Origin: Leptospira licerasiae serovar Varillal str. VAR 010
GTDB lineage: Bacteria > Spirochaetota > Leptospiria > Leptospirales > Leptospiraceae
Assembly (NCBI RefSeq): GCF_000244755.1
Contig: NZ_AHOO02000003.1
Span: forward strand, 1-61,737
DNA length: 61,737 nucleotides
Reading direction: 5' to 3'
Shown: piece by piece, positions 9,163 to 18,231 of the stretch
Numbering within the stretch: the stretch's first letter is position 1
Layout of the letters: each line of letters starts with the position of its first letter
Position numbers and translations under genes: made by a program
Notes under the pieces: model-generated
What the model was told of the DNA's origin: nothing
The model's database searches: none
The model's input: the letters and a program-made list of their open reading frames with translations, nothing else

Positions 9163-10188
9163 TTAGAGACCTGAATTTTTTAGAAAAAAACCCCATAGTC
9201 CGGCTAGCTTTGGGATCTCACCTAATTGAGTGTAAAAGGGTAAATGGTCCCCATGTGTGATCAATTTAGATCTTAAGATGACTTTCCAGTCCTCCTTACC
9301 ATTCCCTAAAGAACCGAATAATTGCTCTGATTCCAGCGGAGAGATCACTGGATCGTCCGATCCATGCAATAATGCGATAGGCGCCTTCCAATCCGATAGG
9401 AAGTTCTTAGGAGAATTGCGTAAAATGAAGTTAGGCGGCAACACTGAGAAGATAGGCTCTACAAGGCCCATTCTAAATGCCGGATCGGTTTGGATTGAGT
9501 ATACGAAATCCTTTTCCTTCTGATTTAGCTTTTTTAGAAGTTTGGGGGCCTTCTCCCCTTCTCCCGTTCTTTTTAAACCGTTATCTAGAGCGGCCTCAAA
9601 ATAGAACTCTTCTAACTTGGAAAGTTTGGGTTCTAACTTGGAAATATAATTATATAGTAAAACATGAACTGCGTAAGGATCCACATCGTAATTGGATAAA
9701 ATAAACGGAAGAGTCTCCGCAAAGTCGGAATATGTTCCAACAAGTAGAGCGGATTTTAGATTCTTCTGTTCTTCCCTACCTGATAATGCCACCATTCCCA
9801 TCCCGGCGGAGAAGCTCGCGGACAAGAAGGAAATTGCCTGACCTTCTATTTTTACTATTTCTTGGAATAGGGATCTGATATTCGGAACAGTATCATCCGA
9901 GATCTCAAGGCCCTTCACTTCCGTAAGTTCGGGAAGATACACAGTGGCACCGGTATTCTTCAGATGTTTTGCAAGAGTGAGAATTCTGGGATCGTCTATG
10001 CCCCGATTACTCATGCCATGTTGAAGGTAGATCACGGGGGAATTTTTTGGACCCGGAAATATTTTTGTTCTGAAAGAAGACTTCTTAGAAACTTTTAATT
10101 CTTCCTCCCGGATTGGCGAATCGGGAGAATCTATCATATCTGCGTATTTAAGTAAGAATGGGAGTCCCTGGAAAGAGTATCGAATCAT
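9163..10188 (-). CDS. alpha/beta hydrolase-like protein
   Basis: A 341-residue protein with the alpha/beta-hydrolase order. LQHGMSNRG (about 55-63) is an oxyanion-type HG motif. The nucleophile elbow ASFSAG has Ser127 as probable nucleophile, with Ser125 in place of the usual Gly. The acid is in LHGSDDP (about 279-285), and a His is in THGDHLPF near 310. No signal peptide is seen. It is the last of three minus-strand genes starting at 11816, 25 bases after the CheX-like gene. Probably an esterase or lipase-like enzyme; the substrate is unknown. Confidence 0.72.
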   Translation of the reverse strand: MIRYSFQGLPFLLKYADMIDSPDSPIREEELKVSKKSSFRTKIFPGPKNSPVIYLQHGMSNRGIDDPRILTLAKHLKNTGATVYLPELTEVKGLEISDDTVPNIRSLFQEIVKIEGQAISFLSASFSAGMGMVALSGREEQKNLKSALLVGTYSDFAETLPFILSNYDVDPYAVHVLLYNYISKLEPKLSKLEEFYFEAALDNGLKRTGEGEKAPKLLKKLNQKEKDFVYSIQTDPAFRMGLVEPIFSVLPPNFILRNSPKNFLSDWKAPIALLHGSDDPVISPLESEQLFGSLGNGKEDWKVILRSKLITHGDHLPFYTQLGEIPKLAGLWGFFLKNSGL

Positions 10189-10212
10189 GCAAAGGAAGCC
10201 TTTTTATCTATA

Positions 10213-10725
10213 TTAATATTTTTGCATCAGAAGAATGAGGTAGATCCTGCCCAAATATTCTTTGGCATCCTCGTCTTTTAAAAAGTAGATCAGAATGTAC
10301 TGTCTCAGATTCTCAAGATCGATCGGGACCAATTTGTTGTTCAAATTTTCGGGGGGAAGAATATCTATTTGGAATCTTCCCAATTTCATTTCGGAAATAA
10401 GTTCTGCACAGATCTGGTTGGCAAATTCCAACATAATCGAAGCGGCATGGCTTCGGATCGTAGGATCTATATGAAAGGATCTTGCGATCTTAGGTAAAAG
10501 TTTGAGTTTAGTATAACCGTCCATTGCAAGAAAAAGCCTACCCTTCGCTTCTCCTTGGAATTCCACAGCAGTACAATTCTCATAACATAATCCTTCGTTC
10601 TTAGAAGGACCGAATGCTTCTCGAACAGCATGGACACCCAGGTTTTTTTCCAAAAACTCCGGAAAGATCTGGGAAATTGTAAGTATGAATTTTTCATCCA
10701 ATAAAGGATCTATGTTCAAAGACAT
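10213..10725 (-). CDS. CheX/CheC-like chemotaxis phosphatase-type protein
   Basis: A 170-residue protein with the CheX-type domain. The helix IMLEFANQICAEL carries the E-x-x-N signature (Glu100, Asn103) that CheC/CheX/FliY proteins use to attack phospho-CheY. Only one such helix is seen, as in CheX. If active it would dephosphorylate a response regulator in the cytoplasm. It overlaps the upstream gene by 10 bases, so the two are probably translationally coupled. No CheY gene is adjacent, so the partner is unknown. Confidence 0.7.
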   Translation of the reverse strand: MSLNIDPLLDEKFILTISQIFPEFLEKNLGVHAVREAFGPSKNEGLCYENCTAVEFQGEAKGRLFLAMDGYTKLKLLPKIARSFHIDPTIRSHAASIMLEFANQICAELISEMKLGRFQIDILPPENLNNKLVPIDLENLRQYILIYFLKDEDAKEYLGRIYLILLMQKY

Positions 10726-11816
10726 ACTAATCGGTTCGGTCCCTCTTCTTTAGAAGAATGTAATGCTTTTTTGGCTCTCGGTTCCCAGTCCGAGTCATCC
10801 TTTTTGACCCGAACGGAAGCTCCTATATTTAATCTGGTTTTATCCGGACCTAAAAATTCCATGAGTCCGGAAAGTGAGTTTTGGAATTTGATCCAATCTT
10901 CCGCATTGAAGAAAGTAGCGAGTCTATTTTTTCGGATACGATAGATAGGGGAATTTTCTCCGAATCTAGACTTCCACCAATTACCCAAACTTTTAAAATC
11001 GGAAACCAAGTCCCCGTCGGACTCGAATTCCATAAAGACCAGGATTTTTGTATCTTGCCCCTCATATTTTTCCCTTTCCAAATGTTGGGAAAATATCGGG
11101 TAGGAACTCCAACCTGTCTCTCCGTCCTGAGATTCTCCGGCAAGAACCAGTCCTTCTACAAGTTTATCCAATCTAAAAGAAATTTCATCAAGGGAAAATT
11201 CAGAAAGGGAAGAAGTTTGTCTAACTTCTCCCAATGAAAAAGAATCCCACTCCAGTTTCCAAACGATCTCTCCTTCTTTGGGTCCGGAGGCTTTTTTTCT
11301 TTCGGATGGGAAAACTGAAATACTTCCAGTCTTACTTGCTACTGTCTGTAGATCTCCTTTGGAGTCATGGAGCAGAACTTCCCAATATTCTTCTATGGAT
11401 TGGATGGAATCTAAGAAAAATTTTACAGCCTCGTAGGTTTTTCCTCGGACAGGAAAGTAGAAGGACTGGAAAGGAGCTTTTGTCTCCTTGGGAATATCTT
11501 CTTTAAAAAGATAGGAAGACTCTTCTTGGGGGATGGTAGGAACACCTTCCTCAAATTTATTCCCGCCGATAGAGGCTTCCTCCCGAACTTCGGGAACTTC
11601 TTCTTTTAAAACTGACTGGAAGAATGGAACGCCTTCCTCGGTTTCCTTCTCCTCTCTTCTATCCATTGTAGTATGAACTACGTATCCGAAAAGGGAGAGA
11701 AGGCAGAAGGCAATCCCACCCAAGGCCAACACTTCCCCGTCGATCCAGGTGGAAAGAGAAGCGGAGGCGATTGGAAAAACTTCTGAAATTGGAAAAAATT
11801 GGGGGAAAAATTGCAT
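10716..11816 (-). CDS. membrane-anchored protein of unknown function
   Basis: 366 residues. One transmembrane segment near residues 28-48 (EVLALGGIAFCLLSLFGYVV) is followed by a Glu/Pro-rich linker to about 115 and a soluble part of about 250 residues. The soluble part could hold a GAF-like fold (about 120-235) and a second domain with AEDWIKFQNSLSGL, but I cannot assign a family. It is first in the minus-strand set with the CheX-like gene, which it overlaps by 10 bases, so a signalling or motility link is plausible. Confidence 0.7.
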   Translation of the reverse strand: MQFFPQFFPISEVFPIASASLSTWIDGEVLALGGIAFCLLSLFGYVVHTTMDRREEKETEEGVPFFQSVLKEEVPEVREEASIGGNKFEEGVPTIPQEESSYLFKEDIPKETKAPFQSFYFPVRGKTYEAVKFFLDSIQSIEEYWEVLLHDSKGDLQTVASKTGSISVFPSERKKASGPKEGEIVWKLEWDSFSLGEVRQTSSLSEFSLDEISFRLDKLVEGLVLAGESQDGETGWSSYPIFSQHLEREKYEGQDTKILVFMEFESDGDLVSDFKSLGNWWKSRFGENSPIYRIRKNRLATFFNAEDWIKFQNSLSGLMEFLGPDKTRLNIGASVRVKKDDSDWEPRAKKALHSSKEEGPNRLVCL

Positions 11817-11883
11817 TTTGTAAACTTCAGTTCCGTTACTATATGTAACGGGTTTTCCCCGGTCCGGCTCAAACGATTTTTCT

Positions 11884-12627
11884 ATGAAACTCTACTCGGA
11901 ACTGGCAGAATATTACTTCGATATTGAAAAGAACGCTCGAAAATTCGAGATGGAAACCCAATTTATAGATAGGCTTTTCCGAAAACATAGGGTCCGAAAC
12001 ATTCTGGATCTGGGTTGCGGAACAGGAGAGCATGTCACCCATTTCCAAAGCCTTGGATACAAATCCAGGGGAATAGATTCCTCCATCAAAATGATAGAGG
12101 TAGCCAAAAAAAGATATTCCCATTGTAAATTCGAAGTGGGGGCAATGCAGTCCTATAAATCCCAAGAAAAATGGGACGCGATTATCAGTTTATTCGGTTC
12201 ATTTAATTATTTATTATCTAATGAAGAAGTGGAAGCGGCACTCAAAAATCTGGAGCAGAACTTAAAACCGGCAGGCATAGCAGTTTTAGAAGTTTGGAAT
12301 GCGGAACCTCTTAGAAAAATCAAAAGAAAAGCGATCGGTCCCGTGGCTCAGATCAAAGCCAAAAATACTACCATCCAGAGAAACAGAGGATTTCGTCTAG
12401 TCAGAGCTGACCAGTCCACTGTAGTCGAAGTAAATTATATTTATAATCTAAACGCAAAAGAGATCAAGGATAAACACCTGATGAGAGCCTACTTTTTGGT
12501 AGAACTCCAAAGAATGCTCGCAAAACACAGGATGGAGATCCTACATGTATACTCCAATTATAACGAATTAAAATTCAAAAGTAACGCAAGTAGAATGATC
12601 CTAGTTCTTAAGAAAAAGAGCGGTTAA
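11884..12627 (+). CDS. class I SAM-dependent methyltransferase
   Basis: 247 residues. The SAM-binding motif I is ILDLGCGTGEHVTHF (about 40-54), preceded by an N-terminal helix pair (SELAEYYFDIEK). A later acidic strand (WDAIISLFGSFNYLL, about 98-112) and the post-II/III region LKPAGIAVLEVWNAEP follow the usual order. The methyl acceptor cannot be deduced. It starts 67 bases from the divergent 11816 gene, and a repeat element follows its stop. Confidence 0.82.
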   Translation: MKLYSELAEYYFDIEKNARKFEMETQFIDRLFRKHRVRNILDLGCGTGEHVTHFQSLGYKSRGIDSSIKMIEVAKKRYSHCKFEVGAMQSYKSQEKWDAIISLFGSFNYLLSNEEVEAALKNLEQNLKPAGIAVLEVWNAEPLRKIKRKAIGPVAQIKAKNTTIQRNRGFRLVRADQSTVVEVNYIYNLNAKEIKDKHLMRAYFLVELQRMLAKHRMEILHVYSNYNELKFKSNASRMILVLKKKSG

Positions 12628-12629
12628 GT

Positions 12630-12870
12630 AAGCCGCAGAGGTTAAAAGAGCGGCAGAGTTTTTGGCACGCAGAGCCGCAGAGCCGCAGAGCCGCAGAGCC
12701 GCAGAGCCGCGGAGACGCGAAGGGATGTTTTGGAAGTAGAACGTTGGAATTCCTACCAAGCATCCTCCCCTATCTCTCTGCGACTTTGCGTCTCCGCGTG
12801 AAATAATCTTAGCGACTCTAATTTCTTTGCGCCTTTCTCTGCGTCTCCCCTATAAAAACTTCTTCCCAGA
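12630..12870. repeat. dispersed palindromic intergenic element, copy A
   Basis: Left arm of CGCAGAG-type words, core GTTGGAATTCCTAC (12743-12756), right arm of complementary words (CTCTGCG, GCGTCTCCGCG). GCGGAGACGC occurs in one orientation near 12709 and in the other near 12790, so the arms are imperfect inverted repeats. It fills the gap between the methyltransferase and lpdA. The same architecture recurs at about 21.9, 41.6, 56.7 and 61.3 kb. Confidence 0.75.
12668..12715 (+). repeat. 8-bp tandem repeat CGCAGAGC
   Basis: Five exact copies of CGCAGAGC (12668-12707) and one variant (CGCGGAGA, 12708-12715) lie inside repeat copy A. Such an array is prone to copy-number change. Other copies of the element carry only single or scattered CGCAGAG words. 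Confidence 0.9.
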
Positions 12871-12910
12871 GTCGGAATAAAAATCCAAAATTGCCATCCG
12901 GAGGAACGAG

Positions 12911-14329
12911 ATGGCGGAAAACTACGACCTGACTGTAATCGGCGGAGGCCCAGGAGGATATGTGGCCGCCATTCGAGCAGCACAACTCGGATTGAACGTT
13001 TGTCTAGTAGAAAAAGAAAAACTAGGCGGGGTCTGTTTGAACTGGGGTTGTATTCCCACTAAAGCGCTTTTAGAATCCGCACATTTATTGGAGTCTATTC
13101 GCAAATCAGACTCCTTCGGCCTTAAGGTAGAAAAAGCCTCTCCGGATTTTCCAAATATAATCAAACGTTCCAGAGGTGTCGCAGACACAATGTCTAACGG
13201 AGTTGAATTCTTGATGAAGAAGAATAAGATTTCCGTAAAGAAAGGAAACGCAGTTTTCAAAGACAAAAATACGATCTGGCTTCCGGACACTTCTAAAGAA
13301 GAGATACAATCTGAATATTTTATAATCGCAACAGGCGCAAGGCCCAAAGAATTTCCAGGACTTCCATTCGATGGGGACAAGGTTCTATCCAGTAAACATG
13401 CAATGATACAGGACTCCCCTCCTAAAACTTTAGCGATCATCGGTGCAGGAGCTATCGGAATAGAATTTGCGGACTTCTACTCTAGTATGGGGACCCAAGT
13501 CACAGTTGTGGAGATGCAGGACAAGATCCTTCCATTAGAAGATGCTGAAATATCCAACTTACTCAATCGTTCCTTCGTAAAAAGAGGCATACAGATCCTA
13601 ACAAGCGTAGGAGTTTCGGAACCTAAACTAGAATCGGATGGAGTTTCTATTCTTCTGAAAGGAGAAGGTATCCCGCCGGAAGGTGAAAGAAAAAAATTCG
13701 ATAAGGTATTGGTTGCCATAGGAGTCACTCCGAATACGGAAGGAATCCATTTGGAAGAGATAGGAGTATTTCTCCAGAAGGGATTTATCAAAGTGGATAC
13801 TAAATATAAAACCAAGGTCCCGAATATCTACGCAATCGGAGATTGTATTGGAGCACCTTTACTCGCTCATGTGGCTTCGACAGAAGGAGTGAAAGCTGCA
13901 GAAGCGATCTCCATCCAAAGCAAAAATCCTCATGGACTGGTTTATGAACCGTTGGATTATCTTAAAATCCCTGCCTGTACATACTGCCATCCAGAAGTCG
14001 CATCAGTCGGCCTAAAGGAAGAAGAAGCCAAAAAATTAGGCATAGACGTGGTCCTAGGAAAATTCCCATTTAGAGCGAACGGTAGGGCGCAAGCCTTAGG
14101 GGAAGTCGAAGGAATGGTAAAACTAGTGGCGGACCGCAAGACTGGAGAAGTATTAGGAGCTCATCTGATCGGACCGAATGTCACCGAAATTTTAGGAGAG
14201 ATCAATCTAGGAATGGGTTGCGAATTGACTTTGAAAGAGATTGCGGGAAGGATACATGCCCATCCTACACTTTCAGAATCCGTAATGGAAGCGGCAGGAC
14301 AGGCTTTAGGCGAAGCGATTAATATCTAA
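12911..14329 (+). CDS. lpdA: dihydrolipoyl dehydrogenase (E3)
   Basis: FAD- and NAD-dependent flavoprotein that reoxidises dihydrolipoamide in 2-oxoacid dehydrogenase complexes or the glycine cleavage system. FAD-binding GGGPGG (residues 11-16); redox disulfide GGVCLNWGCIPTK (Cys42, Cys47); NAD-binding IIGAGAIGIEF (about 176-186); second FAD motif YAIGDC (about 309-314); C-terminal catalytic HAHPTLSE. The 472-residue length is typical. The start has a GGAGG ribosome binding site. Other complex subunits are not in the window. Confidence 0.95.
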   Translation: MAENYDLTVIGGGPGGYVAAIRAAQLGLNVCLVEKEKLGGVCLNWGCIPTKALLESAHLLESIRKSDSFGLKVEKASPDFPNIIKRSRGVADTMSNGVEFLMKKNKISVKKGNAVFKDKNTIWLPDTSKEEIQSEYFIIATGARPKEFPGLPFDGDKVLSSKHAMIQDSPPKTLAIIGAGAIGIEFADFYSSMGTQVTVVEMQDKILPLEDAEISNLLNRSFVKRGIQILTSVGVSEPKLESDGVSILLKGEGIPPEGERKKFDKVLVAIGVTPNTEGIHLEEIGVFLQKGFIKVDTKYKTKVPNIYAIGDCIGAPLLAHVASTEGVKAAEAISIQSKNPHGLVYEPLDYLKIPACTYCHPEVASVGLKEEEAKKLGIDVVLGKFPFRANGRAQALGEVEGMVKLVADRKTGEVLGAHLIGPNVTEILGEINLGMGCELTLKEIAGRIHAHPTLSESVMEAAGQALGEAINI

Positions 14330-14335
14330 CAAGAT

Positions 14336-14785
14336 TTAAGCGGAAACGTTCGATTCTTCCAAAGATCCAGTGAATAGGATATCCATCTTATTCACTTTAA
14401 ACTCCTTAGGTAGTTTGGAATCGATGGTTATTAGCTCCGCATCTAGATCGTGGAATTTCCCGGACTTCTCATCGAAGAAATGGAAATGATCGTCAATATT
14501 GCTATCGAATACCGACTTTCCCAAACAGGAAAATTTAAATTCCCTTAACAGACCGGCAGATACTAAAACGTTTAGGGTATTATAAACGGTTGCCAAACTC
14601 ATCTTCAAAGAACGTTTATCTACCCATTCTTTTACTTCTTCCGCAGTTGGATGATCCGCCTCACAAAGTACGTATTGGCAAATGGAAATCCTTTGCATGG
14701 TCGGCTGTATCGATACCGATTTTAATCTACTCTCTATTTCGTCCGGAGTCAGGCAGTATTGTTTGTGTTTACCTAAAACATTCAT
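14336..14785 (-). CDS. Fur family transcriptional regulator, PerR-like, lacking CxxC motifs
   Basis: Metal-dependent repressor of the Fur/PerR family, 149 residues from the chosen ATG at 14785 (an in-frame extension to 14887 looks unlike the family). The winged-helix part has QPTMQRISICQYVL, HPTAEEVKEW and the recognition segment SLATVYNTLNVL. The regulatory-metal region keeps DDHFHFFDEKSGK. Both CxxC pairs of the structural zinc site are absent. A cysteine-less PerR (PerRA) is known in Leptospira interrogans, so this is probably a peroxide or iron regulator of that kind, but which paralogue I cannot tell. It converges on lpdA with a 6-base gap. Confidence 0.85.
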   Translation of the reverse strand: MNVLGKHKQYCLTPDEIESRLKSVSIQPTMQRISICQYVLCEADHPTAEEVKEWVDKRSLKMSLATVYNTLNVLVSAGLLREFKFSCLGKSVFDSNIDDHFHFFDEKSGKFHDLDAELITIDSKLPKEFKVNKMDILFTGSLEESNVSA

Positions 14786-15008
14786 GGTTGTTCGGTTCTC
14801 TCTAAGGCCTATATATCTGACGGTCCGAAAGGCCCGAATATAAAGCAAAAAGTCTAGATGATATGAATTCCTATTAGGATCGTGCAAAAAAGGAAGGATT
14901 TATGCAATCCAAAAAAAGAAGGCCAAAAAAACCCGAGAAATCATGGATTTTCCTTTGAAACCTATTCGAATCTCTATAACCTGACGAAAAATCTTCGAAA
15001 AGCAGAGA

Positions 15009-16499
15009 ATGATGAGAAACAAATTTTTTACTACCCTACTCTTTCTCTCCCTGATCCTAAACGTTTCCGTTTGGGCAGAAACAGGGGCCTCTCCTCAAAC
15101 AAACACATTGGCTCAGTCCGAAACGGATGCAGGTCATGGGGAACATGGAACTGGAAACGGGCACCAAGAGACTGCATCAGCTCATGGTGAGGCTGGAGAC
15201 GATCTTCCTCTTTGGTCGGTCATTCCTTTCGTTCTAATCCTACTTAGCATTGCTCTTCTACCTTTGATCTCTCATACGACTGAGCATTGGTGGGAAAACA
15301 ATAATAACAAACTTCTTCTTTCCTTGGCGCTCGGAGGAGTTTCTTTCGGGATCTTGATGGCTCATAGTTGGGGCGGGAAAATTTTCCACACTATGGTTTT
15401 CGATTATATTCCGTTTATTATTCTACTCGCGGCATTATTCTATATTTCCGGTGGGATCGTTTTAAATGGTGATATCGAAGCTACTCCAGTAAATAATACG
15501 ATCTTCCTGATCGTAGGAACTTTCCTGGCTTCCTTTATCGGAACGACCGGAGCTTCTATGCTTCTGATCCGACCTTTACTCAAGACCAACTCGGAAAGAA
15601 AACATGTGGTCCACACAGTGATCTTTTTTATATTCTTGGTTTCTAATATAGGCGGCTCCTTAACCCCGCTTGGCGATCCTCCTCTATTCTTAGGTTATCT
15701 CCAGGGAGTTCCATTCGTTTGGACATTTAAACTATTCCCGCAGATGATGATCGCTTCCGGAATTTTACTCGTTGTTTATTTTATCTGGGACACGGTAATG
15801 CATGGAAAAGAAACCAAAAAGGACATCCGTTTCGATCATTCCCATAGACAACCGATCGGATTAGAAGGTCAGGTAAACCTACTTTGGCTTTTAGGAGTGA
15901 TCCTCTCTGTTGCTTTCCTAAACCAAAACTATATCCCGGCGATTGAAAAATATCCTTTCCTAAGTTTCATAAGAGAAGCAGTTCTAATCGGCTTGATCGC
16001 ACTCTCCAAAGTGACCTCCGATCCGAAACTTAGAGAAAAGAATAAATTCACCTTAGGCCCTATCCAAGAAGTGGCTTATCTTTTCATCGGAATCTTCTTA
16101 ACCATGATCCCAGCATTATTACTTCTGGAACATCATGGAAAGGAACTGGGGATTACCGAAAGATATCAGTTCTTCTGGGTGACAGGCGGGTTCTCCGGAG
16201 TTTTAGACAATGCTCCTACTTATTTGACATTCTTATCTCTGGCTAAAGGATTATTAGGATTCTCTAATGTGTCTCAGATCCTGGCAGATCCTGTGGGCGA
16301 AGAATTGCTAAAAGCAATTTCCGTAGGTGCGGTATTTATGGGTGCATTGACCTATATAGGTAATGCTCCAAACTTTATGGTAAAATCAGTAGCGGAAGAG
16401 AATAAGATCAAAATGCCAAGCTTTGGAGGATACGTCGTGTATTCCTTCCTACTTTTGATCCCTACCTTCCTACTTTTAACCTGGATCTTCTTCCTCTAA
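15009..16499 (+). CDS. NhaD-type sodium:proton antiporter (ArsB/NhaD, citrate-transporter superfamily)
   Basis: Inner-membrane ion antiporter, 496 residues with about a dozen hydrophobic segments. Family features seen: the first core helix WSVIPFVLILLSIALLPL, the motif NIGGSLTPLGDPPLFLGYL (about 210-228) and the second half GGFSGVLDNAPTYLTF. An N-terminal signal-like segment (residues 1-24) precedes a His/Gly/Glu-rich stretch (GHGEHGTGNGHQ, about 42-53) not needed for transport. It is divergent from the Fur-family gene, and a strong hairpin follows. The ion assignment comes from the family. Confidence 0.85.
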   Translation: MMRNKFFTTLLFLSLILNVSVWAETGASPQTNTLAQSETDAGHGEHGTGNGHQETASAHGEAGDDLPLWSVIPFVLILLSIALLPLISHTTEHWWENNNNKLLLSLALGGVSFGILMAHSWGGKIFHTMVFDYIPFIILLAALFYISGGIVLNGDIEATPVNNTIFLIVGTFLASFIGTTGASMLLIRPLLKTNSERKHVVHTVIFFIFLVSNIGGSLTPLGDPPLFLGYLQGVPFVWTFKLFPQMMIASGILLVVYFIWDTVMHGKETKKDIRFDHSHRQPIGLEGQVNLLWLLGVILSVAFLNQNYIPAIEKYPFLSFIREAVLIGLIALSKVTSDPKLREKNKFTLGPIQEVAYLFIGIFLTMIPALLLLEHHGKELGITERYQFFWVTGGFSGVLDNAPTYLTFLSLAKGLLGFSNVSQILADPVGEELLKAISVGAVFMGALTYIGNAPNFMVKSVAEENKIKMPSFGGYVVYSFLLLIPTFLLLTWIFFL

Positions 16500-16510
16500 A
16501 AGATCTTTCC

Positions 16511-16544
16511 TTTCTCCGCTTCATTCGGAAGCGGAGAAATTTTA
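16511..16544 (+). terminator. rho-independent terminator of the NhaD-type gene
   Basis: A perfect 12-bp stem, TTTCTCCGCTTC (16511-16522) / GAAGCGGAGAAA (16528-16539), has a 5-base loop and is followed by TTTTATT. It starts 11 bases after the antiporter stop and touches the stop of the convergent gene at 16542. Confidence 0.85.
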
Positions 16545-17633
16545 TTCCTCTTTAACCGGAACAAACACAACTGAATGAATTGTTTTGGCTCCGAGAGTTC
16601 CGTCTTCCGTTAATCTTTGAGTGTACATTACTTCCGCTTTAGTGCTCCTTGCGGGTTTGTACATTATGATCTGATTCACATAATCGAATACGGAAACGGA
16701 ATAATCGATCACAGTCAAGGCTGCCTGCAAAGGAAGAAATCTGGATCTGCTCAAGGGTTTCATTTCCGTTTCTTTGGGAAGTGCGAGCCATTTGTACATT
16801 CTCGCAGACCTTCCTATACTTTTTACATTCTCCCATTCCAGTTTTGTATCCGGAAAAGAAGCTTGGACCTGTTTGAAATTCACTCTGACAGGCAGATTTT
16901 TCTCCTTAGATTCTCTAAGAGCGGTAGACAATTGGAGATCGAAAGTGTCCTCATCCAAATATTCTATTTCGTTACAGGAAGAAAATACAGTCTCGCATAT
17001 ATCACCGTACCTTTTATGAACGAAGAATATCAAGTTGATCTTTCCGCTTCCGGGATGATAGAGGACTTTCGCGTTATAATCTCCGGTTCTCTTGAAGTAA
17101 ACGCTTCTGTAAATCCTTCGGATAAGACCCCAGCCAATCAAGCCGACGTCTTTCAAAACGGGAGGATCGGCAATTTCCAATCCACGGATAGCAATATGAA
17201 GTTTTTCTATCGCGACCCTTCCATCTCTTTTAGAAATTTCTAATAGAAAGTCCCTAAGATCGTCCAGTTCGTCGTCTGTGAGTTTGAGATTTTTTCCGGA
17301 AAGATCCACCAATACCTTTCCGGCATTCTCTTCTAAAAGTTTTCGGACTTCCGATTTTCCGCCTTTGGAATTCAATTCGTCCAAAGTATAACGGATACAA
17401 TCCTCTTCATGACAAGAGATCTGTTCTTCGTATCGATCAATCCCGAAATAACCTGTAGAAGGATCGGGCGCTTCCGAGAATAGAAGGCCCGGAGTGAAAA
17501 ATATGTTTAGAACTAAAAGTTTAGCTAGCTTCGTCCGTATATTCCATGACCAGATACATGAGAGTTTCTGTATCAGTCGGATTGATGTATTCGTGGGGAA
17601 CGTCCGCTCTAAAATATACGGAATCCTTTGCAT
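16542..17633 (-). CDS. exported protein of unknown function, start unclear
   Basis: The open frame reaches an ATG at 17633, but the signal-peptide-like segment ([21 protein letters not shown]) begins only about 34 codons later, right at the stop of the upstream regulator gene. In that stretch there is no ATG, GTG or TTG; only CTG or ATA/ATC codons could start it. The ATG at 17633 would overlap the regulator by 113 bases and put about 34 residues before the signal. The mature part (about 310 residues) has a hydrophilic N-terminal domain ([15 protein letters not shown]) and matches no family I recognise. Confidence 0.65.
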   Translation of the reverse strand: MQRIPYILERTFPTNTSIRLIQKLSCIWSWNIRTKLAKLLVLNIFFTPGLLFSEAPDPSTGYFGIDRYEEQISCHEEDCIRYTLDELNSKGGKSEVRKLLEENAGKVLVDLSGKNLKLTDDELDDLRDFLLEISKRDGRVAIEKLHIAIRGLEIADPPVLKDVGLIGWGLIRRIYRSVYFKRTGDYNAKVLYHPGSGKINLIFFVHKRYGDICETVFSSCNEIEYLDEDTFDLQLSTALRESKEKNLPVRVNFKQVQASFPDTKLEWENVKSIGRSARMYKWLALPKETEMKPLSRSRFLPLQAALTVIDYSVSVFDYVNQIIMYKPARSTKAEVMYTQRLTEDGTLGAKTIHSVVFVPVKEE

Positions 17634-18150
17634 CCAGTTCTACCACCTTATCCCCCACACGGAGGCGCAATTTTCCTTGGACCACGACAAGGTTCTCGGT
17701 TGTTCCAGCTTTATGAGCTTCGGCAACTTCGATACCGCCCGGTTTCAGGATCAGTTCGTAAAATTCTACCCTTCTGCCTCCGATAAACGGAAACAAGGCA
17801 CGACTAGAATATACCTTTGAACTGGAATATAAGACTTTTGTATTCTCCGCTTTTAAGAGAAAAACTCCCTCTGTTCCCTTTTCTTTAAGAAGTTCACTGA
17901 AAGGAACGTTCAGACCTGTTGCGATCTTCCATAATACCGCAATTGTAGGAACACTTTTACCTTGCTCTATTTGAGAAAGCATGGCTCGGCTCACACCACA
18001 ACGAGATGCCAATTTGTCTAATGAGAGTCCTTTAGTATGGCGAATTAATTTTAGGTTTTCTTTAACGACTTCTGTTATATGTTCGCTGGAGATGAGTTCC
18101 TTCCCATCCAGTTCTTCGGCATCGGCCTGTTTCATTCCTAATTCGTCCAA
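17521..18150 (-). CDS. XRE-family transcriptional regulator with C-terminal cupin
   Basis: 209 residues. A helix-turn-helix of the lambda-repressor type spans about 37-90 ([26 protein letters not shown]). A cupin domain follows at about 135-205, with [19 protein letters not shown] and [16 protein letters not shown]. This architecture is common in regulators of amino-acid, polyamine or small-metabolite genes, where the cupin senses the ligand. It is divergent from the pseudouridine synthase gene. The following exported-protein gene begins at or within its 3' end. Confidence 0.88.
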   Translation of the reverse strand: MDELGMKQADAEELDGKELISSEHITEVVKENLKLIRHTKGLSLDKLASRCGVSRAMLSQIEQGKSVPTIAVLWKIATGLNVPFSELLKEKGTEGVFLLKAENTKVLYSSSKVYSSRALFPFIGGRRVEFYELILKPGGIEVAEAHKAGTTENLVVVQGKLRLRVGDKVVELDAKDSVYFRADVPHEYINPTDTETLMYLVMEYTDEAS

Positions 18151-18231
18151 TATAACGGAAGATGTGTCAATCCAATTTCAATCCTTTCAAAAGAGGATGA
18201 TCAAATTAGAGAAGTTACGACGGAGTAGCAT

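Noticed and set aside
12630..12870. CRISPR array
   Set aside because: The direct repeats are 8 bp with no spacers, and there are no cas genes; it is a simple tandem array inside a dispersed element.
14786..14887. N-terminal extension of the Fur-family gene to 14887
   Set aside because: It would add 34 residues that are not Fur-like; ATG at 14785 gives the normal family start.
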